Shown in pieces: positions 17,686-26,406 of a stretch of 64,000 bases of DNA (position 1 is its first letter; each line of letters opens with the position of its first letter). The DNA is from Bacillus sp. FJAT-29937. Lineage in GTDB: Bacteria > Bacillota > Bacilli > Bacillales > Cytobacillaceae. A program made the translations under genes and the position numbers. The notes under the pieces were generated by a model that did not search any database, was not told where the DNA came from, and was given only the letters and a program-made list of their open reading frames with translations. The stretch spans positions 404,971 through 468,970 of the forward strand of contig NZ_LMAS01000001.1 of the NCBI RefSeq assembly GCF_001509555.1, given 5' to 3'.

Positions 17686-18975
17686 TCAACCTTTCGGAAC
17701 AACTTGACAAACAGAAAATCTGTCTTCTGAAATAAACTCACTTGCTATGCTTTCAATATCTTCTATTTTTATTGCTTCCAAAGTAGCAACAACATCGAAT
17801 AAATTCATTTCATTAAAGGCATATCTTGTAAATTGATTCGCAATATATTCCGGAGAGTTTATTGCCCGCAGAAAAGCGCCAATCTTTTTCTTTTTCGTTC
17901 GTTCTAAGCTCTCTTCTGAAATGGCTCCTTTTTCTTTCATTTTTAAAAGAATATTCATTAATGATTCAGCAAGCTTATCTGGATCATTTGTATCTCCGCC
18001 AACCATTGCAAATCCAAAACTTTTTTCCTGGCTATAATCAAACGAGAACGTATCATCAATTAACCCTTGGTTATATAATGTACTATAGTGATCAGAGCTT
18101 TTTCCAAATATAATGTCGAGCATGACATTTAAACTTAGCTCTGTTTTCAATAATTCCTTGCCAGATTTATTCACATTCTTCGCCTTAATGCCGACTAAGC
18201 ATTTGGATGTTTGAACATTCATTTGCAACACTTGCTTTTTCTTAGCAACCTGTTCAGGTTCCTCTTCGAATTTTCGATTGATCTCCGGCAGTTCCTTATA
18301 ATCTTTAGTTGCTTGGTTATCCTTTATTTGCTTCATAATACTGTCTGGATTTACAGGTCCTACAATAAATAAAAGCATATTACTTGGGTGGTAGAACGTA
18401 TGATAGCACTCATAAAGCAGATCTTTCGTAATATGAGAAATCGTTTCAATCGTACCAGCGATGTCAATTTTCACCGGATGATTTTGGTACATATTTTCAA
18501 TTAAACCATAATACAAGCGCCAGTCGGGATTATCATCATACATCGTAATTTCCTGTCCAATGATTCCCTTTTCTTTCTCAACTGTCTGTTCTGTAAAATA
18601 TGGATATTGAACAAAATCAATTAATGTTTCAAGATTTTGTTCTACATTCGATGTGCTCGAGAATAAATAGGCTGTTCTTGTGAAAGAAGTAAATGCATTA
18701 GCAGATGCTCCCTGCCTGCTAAATTGCTGAAAGACATCTCCATCTTCTTTCTCAAAAAGCTTATGCTCTAAAAAGTGGGCAATTCCATCGGGAACTTTAA
18801 CGTACTCTTTTTTTCCTTGAGGAATGAAATGGTTGTCAATAGATCCGTACTTCGTTGTAAAAGTCGCATATGTTTTATTAAAACCCGCTTTTGGTAGGAT
18901 GTATACATCTAAACCATTTTCAAGTTTCTCAAAATACAATTCTTCCTTTAGCTGTTCAAATGTAATTTTTTCCAT
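17686..18975 (-). CDS. ymfH: M16 family zinc peptidase YmfH
   Basis: A 429-residue pitrilysin-type (M16) peptidase half-barrel. The zinc motif HxxEH is present as HFLEHKLFEKE (~66-76) and the downstream Glu ligand region (TVEKEKGIIGQEI) follows. Its ATG overlaps the ymfF stop in TAATG, so translation is coupled. M16 enzymes often work as a catalytic plus a non-catalytic pair; YmfH would be the catalytic partner of YmfF. Substrate unknown. Confidence 0.93.
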   Translation of the reverse strand: MEKITFEQLKEELYFEKLENGLDVYILPKAGFNKTYATFTTKYGSIDNHFIPQGKKEYVKVPDGIAHFLEHKLFEKEDGDVFQQFSRQGASANAFTSFTRTAYLFSSTSNVEQNLETLIDFVQYPYFTEQTVEKEKGIIGQEITMYDDNPDWRLYYGLIENMYQNHPVKIDIAGTIETISHITKDLLYECYHTFYHPSNMLLFIVGPVNPDSIMKQIKDNQATKDYKELPEINRKFEEEPEQVAKKKQVLQMNVQTSKCLVGIKAKNVNKSGKELLKTELSLNVMLDIIFGKSSDHYSTLYNQGLIDDTFSFDYSQEKSFGFAMVGGDTNDPDKLAESLMNILLKMKEKGAISEESLERTKKKKIGAFLRAINSPEYIANQFTRYAFNEMNLFDVVATLEAIKIEDIESIASEFISEDRFSVCQVVPKG

Positions 18976-20255
18976 TACATTCCTGCCTCCTTCCCAGTTA
19001 AGAAATAGATCGTATCTAAAGTGATCTTCTTAGCAACGGCAACAATATCTTCTTTTGTAGCCAGGTCCATTTTGTCCATCCAATCCTGAATGGATATATC
19101 TTTCTGGGAGACTACGTTATGATATAGGACTTCTACTATCCCTCTAGATGTATCAATGGTCTCGAGCAGCTGGTTTTTAATTACAGCCTTCGTCTGGTTT
19201 AATTCCTCCTCAGTGAAGTCACCATTTTTCATCGCTTCAATTTGTGCATGAATAATACTGACAGCCTGATCATAATTTTTATTATCAATTCCTGTCATTA
19301 CCATTAATATGCCTTTATGGCTCTCTAGCCTGCTTGCCGCGTAATAAGCAAGACTTGCTTTTTCCCTTACGTTGATAAATAGTTTGGAATGTGAAAAACC
19401 TCCAAATATTCCGTTATAAACTTGTAAAGCATAGTAATCCTCGTCCCCATATACAATATTTGTCCGATAGCCGATATTTAATTTTCCTTGCTTTACATCT
19501 TGGTTTTCGATTACCTCATGAACATCATTCTTTTCTCTAAATGCAGAAGAATGGATTAGCTGTGGAGTTCGATCAACAAATTGCAATAACTCCTGTGCAA
19601 ATCCCTCTACTTCTTCCACATTTACGTCCCCAATCACGTAAAGATCCATTTCGTCCTGATTTAAAGAATTCTGGTAATATTCATAAAGACTCTCTGGGGT
19701 AATCGGGTCTACGTCTTCCTTTTCACCATGAACATGCAATGAGTATGGCTCATCCTTACACATTTCTTGAACAAGACGAAAGTTGGAATAACGCATTTTA
19801 TCGTCATACACAGATTGAATTCTTTGTTTTAATGTCCTTTTTTCATTCTCTACAGTGCCTTTATCAAAAGCATTTCCTTGAACATTTGGTTTCGTTAAAA
19901 TCTCTGATAAAAATTGAAATGCTTCCTTTAGAAGCGGGGTACTGTCAGATAAAAACTTTTCATTAGCAATTTCCAATGAAAAACTAATGATATGGTACTC
20001 ACCTTTTTTCGACAGGTCTACATAAAAAGTCGCTCCATAAAGCTCATCTAAATAAGAACGCAGCTTCCCAGTGGTAGGATATTTTTCACTGCTGCTCTGC
20101 AGTACATATGGAAGTAAAGCCCTGAGCGTAGCAGATTCTTTATTCAGCGGGGCTTTCATCTTCCAAACGATCGTATTTGTTTTGTATTTTTCGGTTTTTA
20201 CAATATGAAGTTTATAGCCATTCATCGGTTTAACGGCTTCTGATAAAATTGCCAT
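18975..20255 (-). CDS. ymfF: M16 family peptidase-like protein YmfF, lacking the zinc motif
   Basis: A 426-residue M16-fold protein (LRSYLDELYGATFYVDLSKKG, GIFGGFSHSKLFINVREKASLAYYA). The place where HxxEH should be reads LRALLPYVLQSSS, so it has no zinc site and should be the inactive partner, with the C-terminal R/Y region intact. Start ATG with AGGAGG. It is directly upstream of and translationally coupled to ymfH. Confidence 0.92.
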   Translation of the reverse strand: MAILSEAVKPMNGYKLHIVKTEKYKTNTIVWKMKAPLNKESATLRALLPYVLQSSSEKYPTTGKLRSYLDELYGATFYVDLSKKGEYHIISFSLEIANEKFLSDSTPLLKEAFQFLSEILTKPNVQGNAFDKGTVENEKRTLKQRIQSVYDDKMRYSNFRLVQEMCKDEPYSLHVHGEKEDVDPITPESLYEYYQNSLNQDEMDLYVIGDVNVEEVEGFAQELLQFVDRTPQLIHSSAFREKNDVHEVIENQDVKQGKLNIGYRTNIVYGDEDYYALQVYNGIFGGFSHSKLFINVREKASLAYYAASRLESHKGILMVMTGIDNKNYDQAVSIIHAQIEAMKNGDFTEEELNQTKAVIKNQLLETIDTSRGIVEVLYHNVVSQKDISIQDWMDKMDLATKEDIVAVAKKITLDTIYFLTGKEAGM

Positions 20256-20430
20256 ATTCTGACCTCCTAATCATCCTGTAAATATTATTTGCTTTACTAT
20301 CATATGTAACTTAATTGTGGTTATTTTCCTCAAACTTTTTGAATTAAATCTTAATCTAAATATAACTTGCCCTAATTCCTTATTTCAAGTTATTAACTTA
20401 AATGGAAAAAGTGATACTAGGTACGAAAAA

Positions 20431-20453
20431 AAGACCTCAAATAATGAGGTCTT
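20431..20453 (-). terminator. Intrinsic terminator after nupQ
   Basis: Stem AAGACCTCA (20431-20439) / TGAGGTCTT (20445-20453), 5-base loop, followed by TTTTT on the minus strand. It ends the nucleoside transporter operon. Confidence 0.85.
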
Positions 20454-20460
20454 AAGGAAA

Positions 20461-21420
20461 TTAACGTGAACCTTTAATATATGGGACACCTGATGCTTTT
20501 GGCGCATCGGCACGTCCGATAAATCCTGTTAAGGCTAGAATTGTTAACACATATGGTGCAATTAATAAATAGACATTCGGAATATTTTCCAAGAATGGCA
20601 AGCTCGAACCGATAATACTCAAGCTTTGAGCGAATCCGAAGAACAAGGCAGCACCCATAGCCCCAAGTGGATGCCATTTACCGAAAATCATTGCAGCTAG
20701 AGCCATAAAGCCTTGACCGCTAATAGTCGCATGACTAAAGTCAGAAGTAATAGACTGAGCATATATGCCGCCGCCGATACCGCCTAGCGCACCAGAAAGG
20801 ATAACCGCAATATAACGAATTTTTGTTACATTTATCCCCATTGTATCAGCAGCCATTGGGTGTTCACCGACAGCCCGCAATCTTAATCCAAATGGGGTTT
20901 TAAAAATAACATACCACGCAATAAAGGCAACAATGATCGCTACATAAGAAGTATAGTACGTATTTGAGAAAAACAATCTTCCGATTAGTGGAATATCACC
21001 TAAAATGGGAATATCAATCTTATGGAAACCTTTTTGAATAGCATCCGTTTGACCTTTACCATAAATAAACTTAACGAGAAACAATGCTGCTCCGATCGCC
21101 AACAGATTTATAGCAACACCGGAAACAACCTGATCCGCTCTAAATGTAATCGATGCAATGGCGTGGAAAACCGAAAGTAACGCTCCGATTACCATTGCTG
21201 CAAGTAACGAAATCCATGGAGTCAAGCTCCCAAAGGTACTTGCGAATGTAAGGTTAAAGACAATAGCTGAAAAAGCGCCGATAACCATTAATCCTTCAAG
21301 CCCAATATTTACAACTCCTGAACGCTCTGAAAAGGTTCCGCCTAATGCTGTGAAAATAAGTGGTGCTGCCCAAAGCATTGTTGAGGGAATAATGATTGCT
21401 AACATATCAATGATGCCCAC
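20461..21420 (-). CDS. nupQ: Nucleoside ABC transporter permease NupQ-like
   Basis: A 319-residue permease of the BPD_transp_2 type with 8-10 hydrophobic segments and the conserved GLEGLMVIGAF, ADQVVSGVAINLLA and LRAVGEHPMAADTMGINV motifs. It pairs with NupP to form the membrane channel for guanosine or other nucleosides. The start is GTG at 21420, directly abutting the stop of nupP, with GGGGGTG upstream, so the two are coupled. Confidence 0.92.
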   Translation of the reverse strand: MGIIDMLAIIIPSTMLWAAPLIFTALGGTFSERSGVVNIGLEGLMVIGAFSAIVFNLTFASTFGSLTPWISLLAAMVIGALLSVFHAIASITFRADQVVSGVAINLLAIGAALFLVKFIYGKGQTDAIQKGFHKIDIPILGDIPLIGRLFFSNTYYTSYVAIIVAFIAWYVIFKTPFGLRLRAVGEHPMAADTMGINVTKIRYIAVILSGALGGIGGGIYAQSITSDFSHATISGQGFMALAAMIFGKWHPLGAMGAALFFGFAQSLSIIGSSLPFLENIPNVYLLIAPYVLTILALTGFIGRADAPKASGVPYIKGSR

Positions 21421-22479
21421 TTACTTCACCCCCTTTTTACCAATACGGTCAATGAAGATTCTAATCATATAACTAGCTGCAACAAAGAAAACAATTAATG
21501 CGATGATAATATCAACAAGTTCATTAGGGACGCCTGCTTCAAGTGGCATATTTAACGCCCCTACTTTTAAAGCGCCAAATAATAGTGCAGCTAAAACAAT
21601 GCCAATAGGCCCATTTGCACCGAGCAAGGCTACAGCAATTCCATCAAATCCTACACCTGTGAACCCGCCCCTTACCGCTGTATAGCCAAAGGTGCCAAGC
21701 CCTTCCATGGCGCCAGCTAGTCCTGCAAAGGCACCTGATATCACCATTGATAAAATAATATTAGAACGAACATTCATACCCGCATATTCAGAAGCATGCT
21801 GATTAAAACCAACTGATCTTAATTCATAACCCCTAGTCGTTTTCTCAAGAATAAACCACATTAAAAATGCACAGAACAGGGCAATGACTATTCCCCAGTG
21901 TAAGCGGGAGAAATCTGTTAGACTTTCTAGAAAAGGTGAACGCAAAGAAGCAGTTTCATGAATATTGGGAGTACGATCACTCTTTTCAGAAAAAACCGAA
22001 CGAACGAAATAATTGGCTACATGTAAAGCCACATAATTTAACATTATGGTTACAATAACCTCATGAACACGGAAACGAGCTTTTAAAAACCCTGGGATAA
22101 ATGCCCATAGTGCTCCAGCAGCTGCTGCAGCCAAGACTGCTAAAGGCAGATGGATAACCTTCGGGAGATCAAACGCGAATCCTACCCAGACGGCTGCAAG
22201 CCATCCAACAATGAGCTGTCCTTCTACCCCGATATTAAACAATCCCGTTTTAAACGCAAAAGCAACGGCCAATCCAGCAAGTATATATGGCGTCACCTGT
22301 CTAATGGTTTCCCCAAAATAATAAATATCTCCAAAGGCACCGTCCCATAATGCATAGAATGCATCACCAGCATTATAGCCGGTAGCAATCATAATAATGG
22401 TACCGGCAATTATCCCTAATAGAACAGCTAAAAGGGGGACAATCATATTTTTCAAGCGATTAGACATCGGCTTTTTCAC
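21421..22479 (-). CDS. nupP: Nucleoside ABC transporter permease NupP-like
   Basis: A 352-residue permease of the same family as NupQ, with FNIGVEGQLIVGWLAAVW, VHEVIVTIMLNYVA and YELRSVGFNQHASEYAGMNV. It overlaps the end of nupO by 20 bases. Start: GTG at 22479 with AAGGA five bases before it, or ATG at 22467 with AGGTG nine bases before it; the sequence does not decide. Together with NupO and NupQ it forms the transport complex. Confidence 0.9.
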   Translation of the reverse strand: MKKPMSNRLKNMIVPLLAVLLGIIAGTIIMIATGYNAGDAFYALWDGAFGDIYYFGETIRQVTPYILAGLAVAFAFKTGLFNIGVEGQLIVGWLAAVWVGFAFDLPKVIHLPLAVLAAAAAGALWAFIPGFLKARFRVHEVIVTIMLNYVALHVANYFVRSVFSEKSDRTPNIHETASLRSPFLESLTDFSRLHWGIVIALFCAFLMWFILEKTTRGYELRSVGFNQHASEYAGMNVRSNIILSMVISGAFAGLAGAMEGLGTFGYTAVRGGFTGVGFDGIAVALLGANGPIGIVLAALLFGALKVGALNMPLEAGVPNELVDIIIALIVFFVAASYMIRIFIDRIGKKGVK

Positions 22480-23995
22480 CTGCTTCCTTCCGTTTCGAAC
22501 CGGCCATTAACAACCCTAATTCTTGTTCTGTCGTTTGTTTTGGATCAACAATCGCAACAATTTTCCCTTCATATATAACGGCAATCCGATCACTCACATT
22601 TAGAATTTCATCGAGTTCGAAGGATAAAAGCAAGACTGCCTTGCCTTGATCACGCTGGTCAATCAAGCGTTTGTGAATAAACTCAATTGCACCAACATCT
22701 AATCCTCGTGTAGGCTGGGCAGCAATAAGCAAATCTGGATTACGGTCAATTTCACGGCCGATGATTGCCTTTTGCTGGTTCCCGCCGGACAATGCCCGCG
22801 CTAATGTAAATTCACTTGGAGTTCGAACATCATATTCTTGGATTAACCCTGTTGCCTTTTTATATATTTCTTTAAAGTTTAATACCCCATTTTTTGAGAA
22901 AGGCTGTTGATAATAGGTTTGGAGAACCATATTTTCTCCGATTGGAAAATCGAGTACCAGCCCATGCTTATGACGATCCTGGGGAATATGGCCTAACCCA
23001 GATTCCGTCACTTTTCTAGGCGGCTGATTTCTAAGTTCCTTGTTATTAAGCTTTATGGAACCACTTTCAGATTTTCTTAGTCCTGTAATAGCCTCAAGTA
23101 ATTCCGTTTGTCCATTCCCATCTACCCCAGCAATTCCTAATATCTCACCAGCTTTAACTGTAAGACTTAATCCTTCTACAGCAGGGAGTCCTCGTGAATC
23201 CTTAACGTGCAGATCATGAATAACGAGAACATCCTGTTTGGGCTGTGCTTCTATCTTTTCCGTCTTAAATTCAACCTCACGGCCAACCATAAGGCTTGCA
23301 AGATCATTCGGGTTCGTTTCGCTGACATCTACCGTTCCAATGCCAACGCCCTTGCGAATAACGGTTACTCGATCACAAACCTCCATAATTTCTTTCAATT
23401 TATGGGTAATTAAGATGATCGATTTCCCTTCGCTAATTAATGCTTTTAAGATTTGGATTAACTCATGAATTTCCTGTGGTGTTAAAACGGCTGTCGGTTC
23501 ATCGAAAATAAGAATTTCTGCACCGCGATATAATGTTTTTAAGATTTCCACGCGCTGCTGCATCCCAACAGAAATATCAGCAATCTTCGCCCTTGGATCA
23601 ACTGCCAGGCCGTACTTTTCAGAGATTTCTCTTACTTCTTTTTCAGCTTTTTTTATATCAATCTTTCCGCCAGCAGTCGTTTCTTTTCCAAGAATGATAT
23701 TTTCCGTAACCGTGAAAGTGTCAACAAGCATAAAGTGCTGATGCACCATTCCAATTCCTAAGTCATTTGCTATATTAGGATTTGTGATTTTTACAGGTTT
23801 TCCATTTACGCGGATCTCACCTTGTTCGGGCTGGTACAATCCAAAAAGGACATTCATAAGCGTTGATTTGCCAGCACCATTTTCACCTAATAATGCATGA
23901 ATTTCACCTTTTTTTAATCGAAGGGTAATGTTATCGTTTGCAACAATCCCAGGAAACTCTTTTCGAATATTGAGCATTTCAATTACGTAATCCAT
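22460..23995 (-). CDS. nupO: Nucleoside ABC transporter ATPase NupO-like (two ABC domains)
   Basis: A 511-residue tandem ABC ATPase. Domain 1: Walker A GENGAGKST (~36), signature SVGMQQRVEIL, Walker B LIFDEPTAVLTP. Domain 2: degenerate Walker A GVDGNGQTE (~285), signature LSGGNQQKAIIGRE, and PTRGLDVG; this asymmetry is typical of sugar/nucleoside importers. ATG at 23995 has AAGGAG eight bases before it and is preferred to the GTG nine bases upstream. It follows nupN after a terminator-like hairpin. Confidence 0.93.
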   Translation of the reverse strand: MDYVIEMLNIRKEFPGIVANDNITLRLKKGEIHALLGENGAGKSTLMNVLFGLYQPEQGEIRVNGKPVKITNPNIANDLGIGMVHQHFMLVDTFTVTENIILGKETTAGGKIDIKKAEKEVREISEKYGLAVDPRAKIADISVGMQQRVEILKTLYRGAEILIFDEPTAVLTPQEIHELIQILKALISEGKSIILITHKLKEIMEVCDRVTVIRKGVGIGTVDVSETNPNDLASLMVGREVEFKTEKIEAQPKQDVLVIHDLHVKDSRGLPAVEGLSLTVKAGEILGIAGVDGNGQTELLEAITGLRKSESGSIKLNNKELRNQPPRKVTESGLGHIPQDRHKHGLVLDFPIGENMVLQTYYQQPFSKNGVLNFKEIYKKATGLIQEYDVRTPSEFTLARALSGGNQQKAIIGREIDRNPDLLIAAQPTRGLDVGAIEFIHKRLIDQRDQGKAVLLLSFELDEILNVSDRIAVIYEGKIVAIVDPKQTTEQELGLLMAGSKRKEAGEKADV

Positions 23996-24145
23996 TATTT
24001 TCACTCCTTGCCCAAGATAAAAGGAAAGTATTGGTAGTAGGATGTCAGACTTTTCTAATTAAATCATGTAGTCCAATAAAACCTTAAGTGAAATGTAGAA
24101 AGAAGTTGTTCTACACTTCAATTAAATTTCCATTGAATTTAAAAA

Positions 24146-24182
24146 AGGAATAAGGGGCCGGTTTACCAACCCGCTTATTCCT
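24146..24182 (-). terminator. Terminator/attenuator between nupN and nupO
   Basis: Stem AGGAATAAG (24146-24154) / CTTATTCCT (24174-24182), with additional pairing inside the loop (GGTTTACC region), followed by TTTTTAAATT on the minus strand. Likely lets nupN be made in excess over the membrane components. Confidence 0.75.
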
Positions 24183-24248
24183 CAACAAAAAGATGGGAGA
24201 TTTACATTTAATATTATAAAGCTCCGAATCATTTCTCCATAATGAGCA

Positions 24249-25346
24249 TTAAAAGTTTTTAAGATCTTCTAAAGTACCAGGTACTGTAATTTCACCGCTC
24301 TTAATTTTTTCTGACCATTCATTAACGGCAGATTCGATATCAGCCTTGTTAGAAACTTCTTCATTAATTGGCGCTAAATTTACGCCTTCTTCAGCTAAGC
24401 CATATACTAATGTTTGACCGCCAGGGAAGTTTCCAGCCTTAGACTTTTCAGAAATATCGATTACAGCTGTTTTTACACCTTTCATAGCAGATGTAAGGAT
24501 CACATTATGGTTTTTGCCATCAATTTCAACTACACCTTCTAAAGTCTGATCTGAGTCAACACCAATTGCCCAAATCTCTCTTGCTGGATCTTTCTTCTTA
24601 AGGTCTTTTGCTTCAGTAAATAACCCGTTGCCCGTACCGCCAGCAGCGTGGAAAATTACGTCAATACCTGAAGAATACATTTGTGCAGCTGTTGTTTTTC
24701 CTAGTTCAGCTTTGTCGAATGCTCCTGTGTAGTGTACGTTTACTTTAATGTCAGGGTTAACTGATTGTACACCTGCTAAGAAGCCAGATTCAAAACGCTC
24801 AATTACTGGAATCTCCATTCCGCCAATAAAGCCAATTTGATTAGTTTTTGTTGCTTTTGCAGCCGCTACACCAGCAAGGAATGCCGCTTCTTGCTCTTTA
24901 AAAAGAACGCTTACAACGTTTGGCTGTTCAACAACACCATCAATAATCCCGAAATGAGTATCCTTTTGCTGACCCGCAATTGTATTAATGTCTTCTACCA
25001 TTAAGAAACCAACACCAAATACTAAACTAAATTTTTCACGAGAAAGTTTGTTTAAGTTAGTAGAATAGTCAGCATCTGATTTAGATTGCAGATAATCGAA
25101 TCCGCCTTTACCTTGTTCAAGTCCGTTATTCTGACCAAACTCTTTAAGGCCTTCCCATGCTGATTGGTTAAATGATTTATCATCCACGCCACCAACATCT
25201 GTAACCATTGCCACAGAGAAAGTACTTTCATTCTTTTCTGTTGTAGCTGTGTCGCCTTCTTTTTCTTCAGACTTTCCACAAGCACCTAAAATTGTTCCAG
25301 CTGCCAGCACTAGTGATAGCGCTAAACCAAATTTTCGCTTCTTCAA
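24249..25346 (-). CDS. nupN: BMP-family nucleoside-binding lipoprotein NupN-like
   Basis: A 365-residue substrate-binding lipoprotein (PnrA/BMP family). The signal peptide MKKRKFGLALSLVLAAGTI ends in the lipobox LGAC with Cys at 23; the mature protein contains VAMVTDVGGVDDKSFNQSAWEGL, typical of nucleoside-binding BMP proteins. The start is TTG at 25346. It heads the nupNOPQ set and lies 82 bases downstream of the GntR gene. Guanosine is the likely substrate by homology to YufN. Confidence 0.93.
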   Translation of the reverse strand: MKKRKFGLALSLVLAAGTILGACGKSEEKEGDTATTEKNESTFSVAMVTDVGGVDDKSFNQSAWEGLKEFGQNNGLEQGKGGFDYLQSKSDADYSTNLNKLSREKFSLVFGVGFLMVEDINTIAGQQKDTHFGIIDGVVEQPNVVSVLFKEQEAAFLAGVAAAKATKTNQIGFIGGMEIPVIERFESGFLAGVQSVNPDIKVNVHYTGAFDKAELGKTTAAQMYSSGIDVIFHAAGGTGNGLFTEAKDLKKKDPAREIWAIGVDSDQTLEGVVEIDGKNHNVILTSAMKGVKTAVIDISEKSKAGNFPGGQTLVYGLAEEGVNLAPINEEVSNKADIESAVNEWSEKIKSGEITVPGTLEDLKNF

Positions 25347-25363
25347 GGTATTGACCCCCTATA

Positions 25364-25379
25364 ATTATAATTATCTGAT
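25364..25379 (-). promoter_or_regulatory. nupN promoter -10 with operator-like half site
   Basis: TATAAT on the minus strand (25369-25364) lies 17 bases before the nupN start; just upstream is ATCAGAT (25379-25373), sharing ATCAGA with the palindrome in front of the GntR gene. No good -35 was seen. The shared half site is an inference for common control. Confidence 0.4.
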
Positions 25380-25428
25380 AGTAGAAAAGCCTTAGAGCTA
25401 CTAATAGCTTATTTTTCCTAGGAGTGAA

Positions 25429-26154
25429 CTATAACCTTTTCCTAAGAACCTGGAAGCTAAACTTATCCGCTCTAAAGTAATTGACTGAATACAGAATGGG
25501 CTCATCCGTTTCATCAAAATGCATTTGCTTAAGTACGAGCAAAGCAGTTTCAGGATCACACTCTAAGATTGGGGAAACTTTCTCATGATAACCGAGCGGG
25601 ACGATTTGGGTGATGGCGTACGTAATTTTTCGATTTGCCTTTTCTTCCAGTAAATTCAATAATGACTCCTGCTCATGTGAGAATGAGTCAGCAAGAATTG
25701 GAACTGGAATTTTATCAATACAATACACCACAGGTTCACCGTTAGCCGTTCTTACCCTTTCGATCACAATAATTTCTTCATCCTCAGAACATGAAAAACG
25801 GCGAATATCTTCTTCAGTCGGTCCAATTGTAGATGAACTTAAGAAAATGGTTCCTGGATTCATTCCTGCATTCAATATCGCGTCAGTCACACTATTTAAC
25901 TGTTCAATTCCTGATGTAAATAATGGCTTTGCATTTACAAACGTCCCAACTCCATGTCTTCGTATGATAACGTTTTCTTCTTCAAGAATACGAAGCGCTT
26001 CACGAAGAGTTGCTCTGCTTACGCCAAGTTGCTTGGCAAGATCAAATTCTGACGGAAGCTTCTCTTTTTCTTTGTACTTCCCATCATCAATGTCTTGTTT
26101 TAAGCGATCAATCACTTGTAAATATAAATGCCGGTTATCTGACTTAATGGACAT
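25429..26154 (-). CDS. ymfC: GntR-family transcriptional regulator (HutC/UTRA type)
   Basis: A 241-residue regulator with an N-terminal winged helix ([37 protein letters not shown], ~8-70) and a C-terminal UTRA effector domain (~90-240). ATG at 26154 has GGAGG seven bases upstream, better than the frame's earlier in-frame start. It lies between spoIIIE, as ymfC does in B. subtilis, and the nup operon, which in B. subtilis is elsewhere; regulation of nup by this protein is a neighbourhood inference. A perfect palindrome is in its own leader. Confidence 0.9.
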   Translation of the reverse strand: MSIKSDNRHLYLQVIDRLKQDIDDGKYKEKEKLPSEFDLAKQLGVSRATLREALRILEEENVIIRRHGVGTFVNAKPLFTSGIEQLNSVTDAILNAGMNPGTIFLSSSTIGPTEEDIRRFSCSEDEEIIVIERVRTANGEPVVYCIDKIPVPILADSFSHEQESLLNLLEEKANRKITYAITQIVPLGYHEKVSPILECDPETALLVLKQMHFDETDEPILYSVNYFRADKFSFQVLRKRL

Positions 26155-26183
26155 GCAGTTTCCTCCAACCAATTTTCTCGGAG

Positions 26184-26201
26184 ACATCAGACATCTGATG
26201 T
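26184..26201. promoter_or_regulatory. 18-bp palindrome upstream of the GntR gene
   Basis: ACATCAGA-CA-TCTGATGT, perfect dyad symmetry, 30 bases before the start codon. Size and position fit an autoregulatory operator of a dimeric GntR protein. Confidence 0.6.
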
Positions 26202-26366
26202 TCAATCTTTCCTACTAATCGAAAATACTATAACACTTTTTAGATCATAATGAAATAGAAATTATTAAAAAATAGTAAAAAACGCATCATACAATAGGTG
26301 GAATGTCATCCAATTGTAATTATATTAGTATAACACATTTCACACAAATCATTTTTTTACAGTCAA

Positions 26367-26395
26367 AAAGACCCGTTTTGATCAAACGAGTCTTT
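26367..26395 (-). terminator. Intrinsic terminator after spoIIIE
   Basis: Stem AAAGACCCGTTT (26367-26378) / AAACGAGTCTTT (26384-26395), one G-U pair on the transcribed strand, loop of 5, then a T-rich stretch. It separates spoIIIE from the GntR gene. Confidence 0.8.
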
Positions 26396-26406
26396 CAGAT
26401 TAAGGT

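Noticed and set aside
17597-17710. Longer YmfI with 38 extra residues
   Set aside because: The extension is translated across a terminator hairpin and lacks homology; the internal ATG has GGAGTG.
25610-26218. A 202-codon plus-strand frame
   Set aside because: Antisense to the GntR regulator, whose helix-turn-helix and start site are clear.
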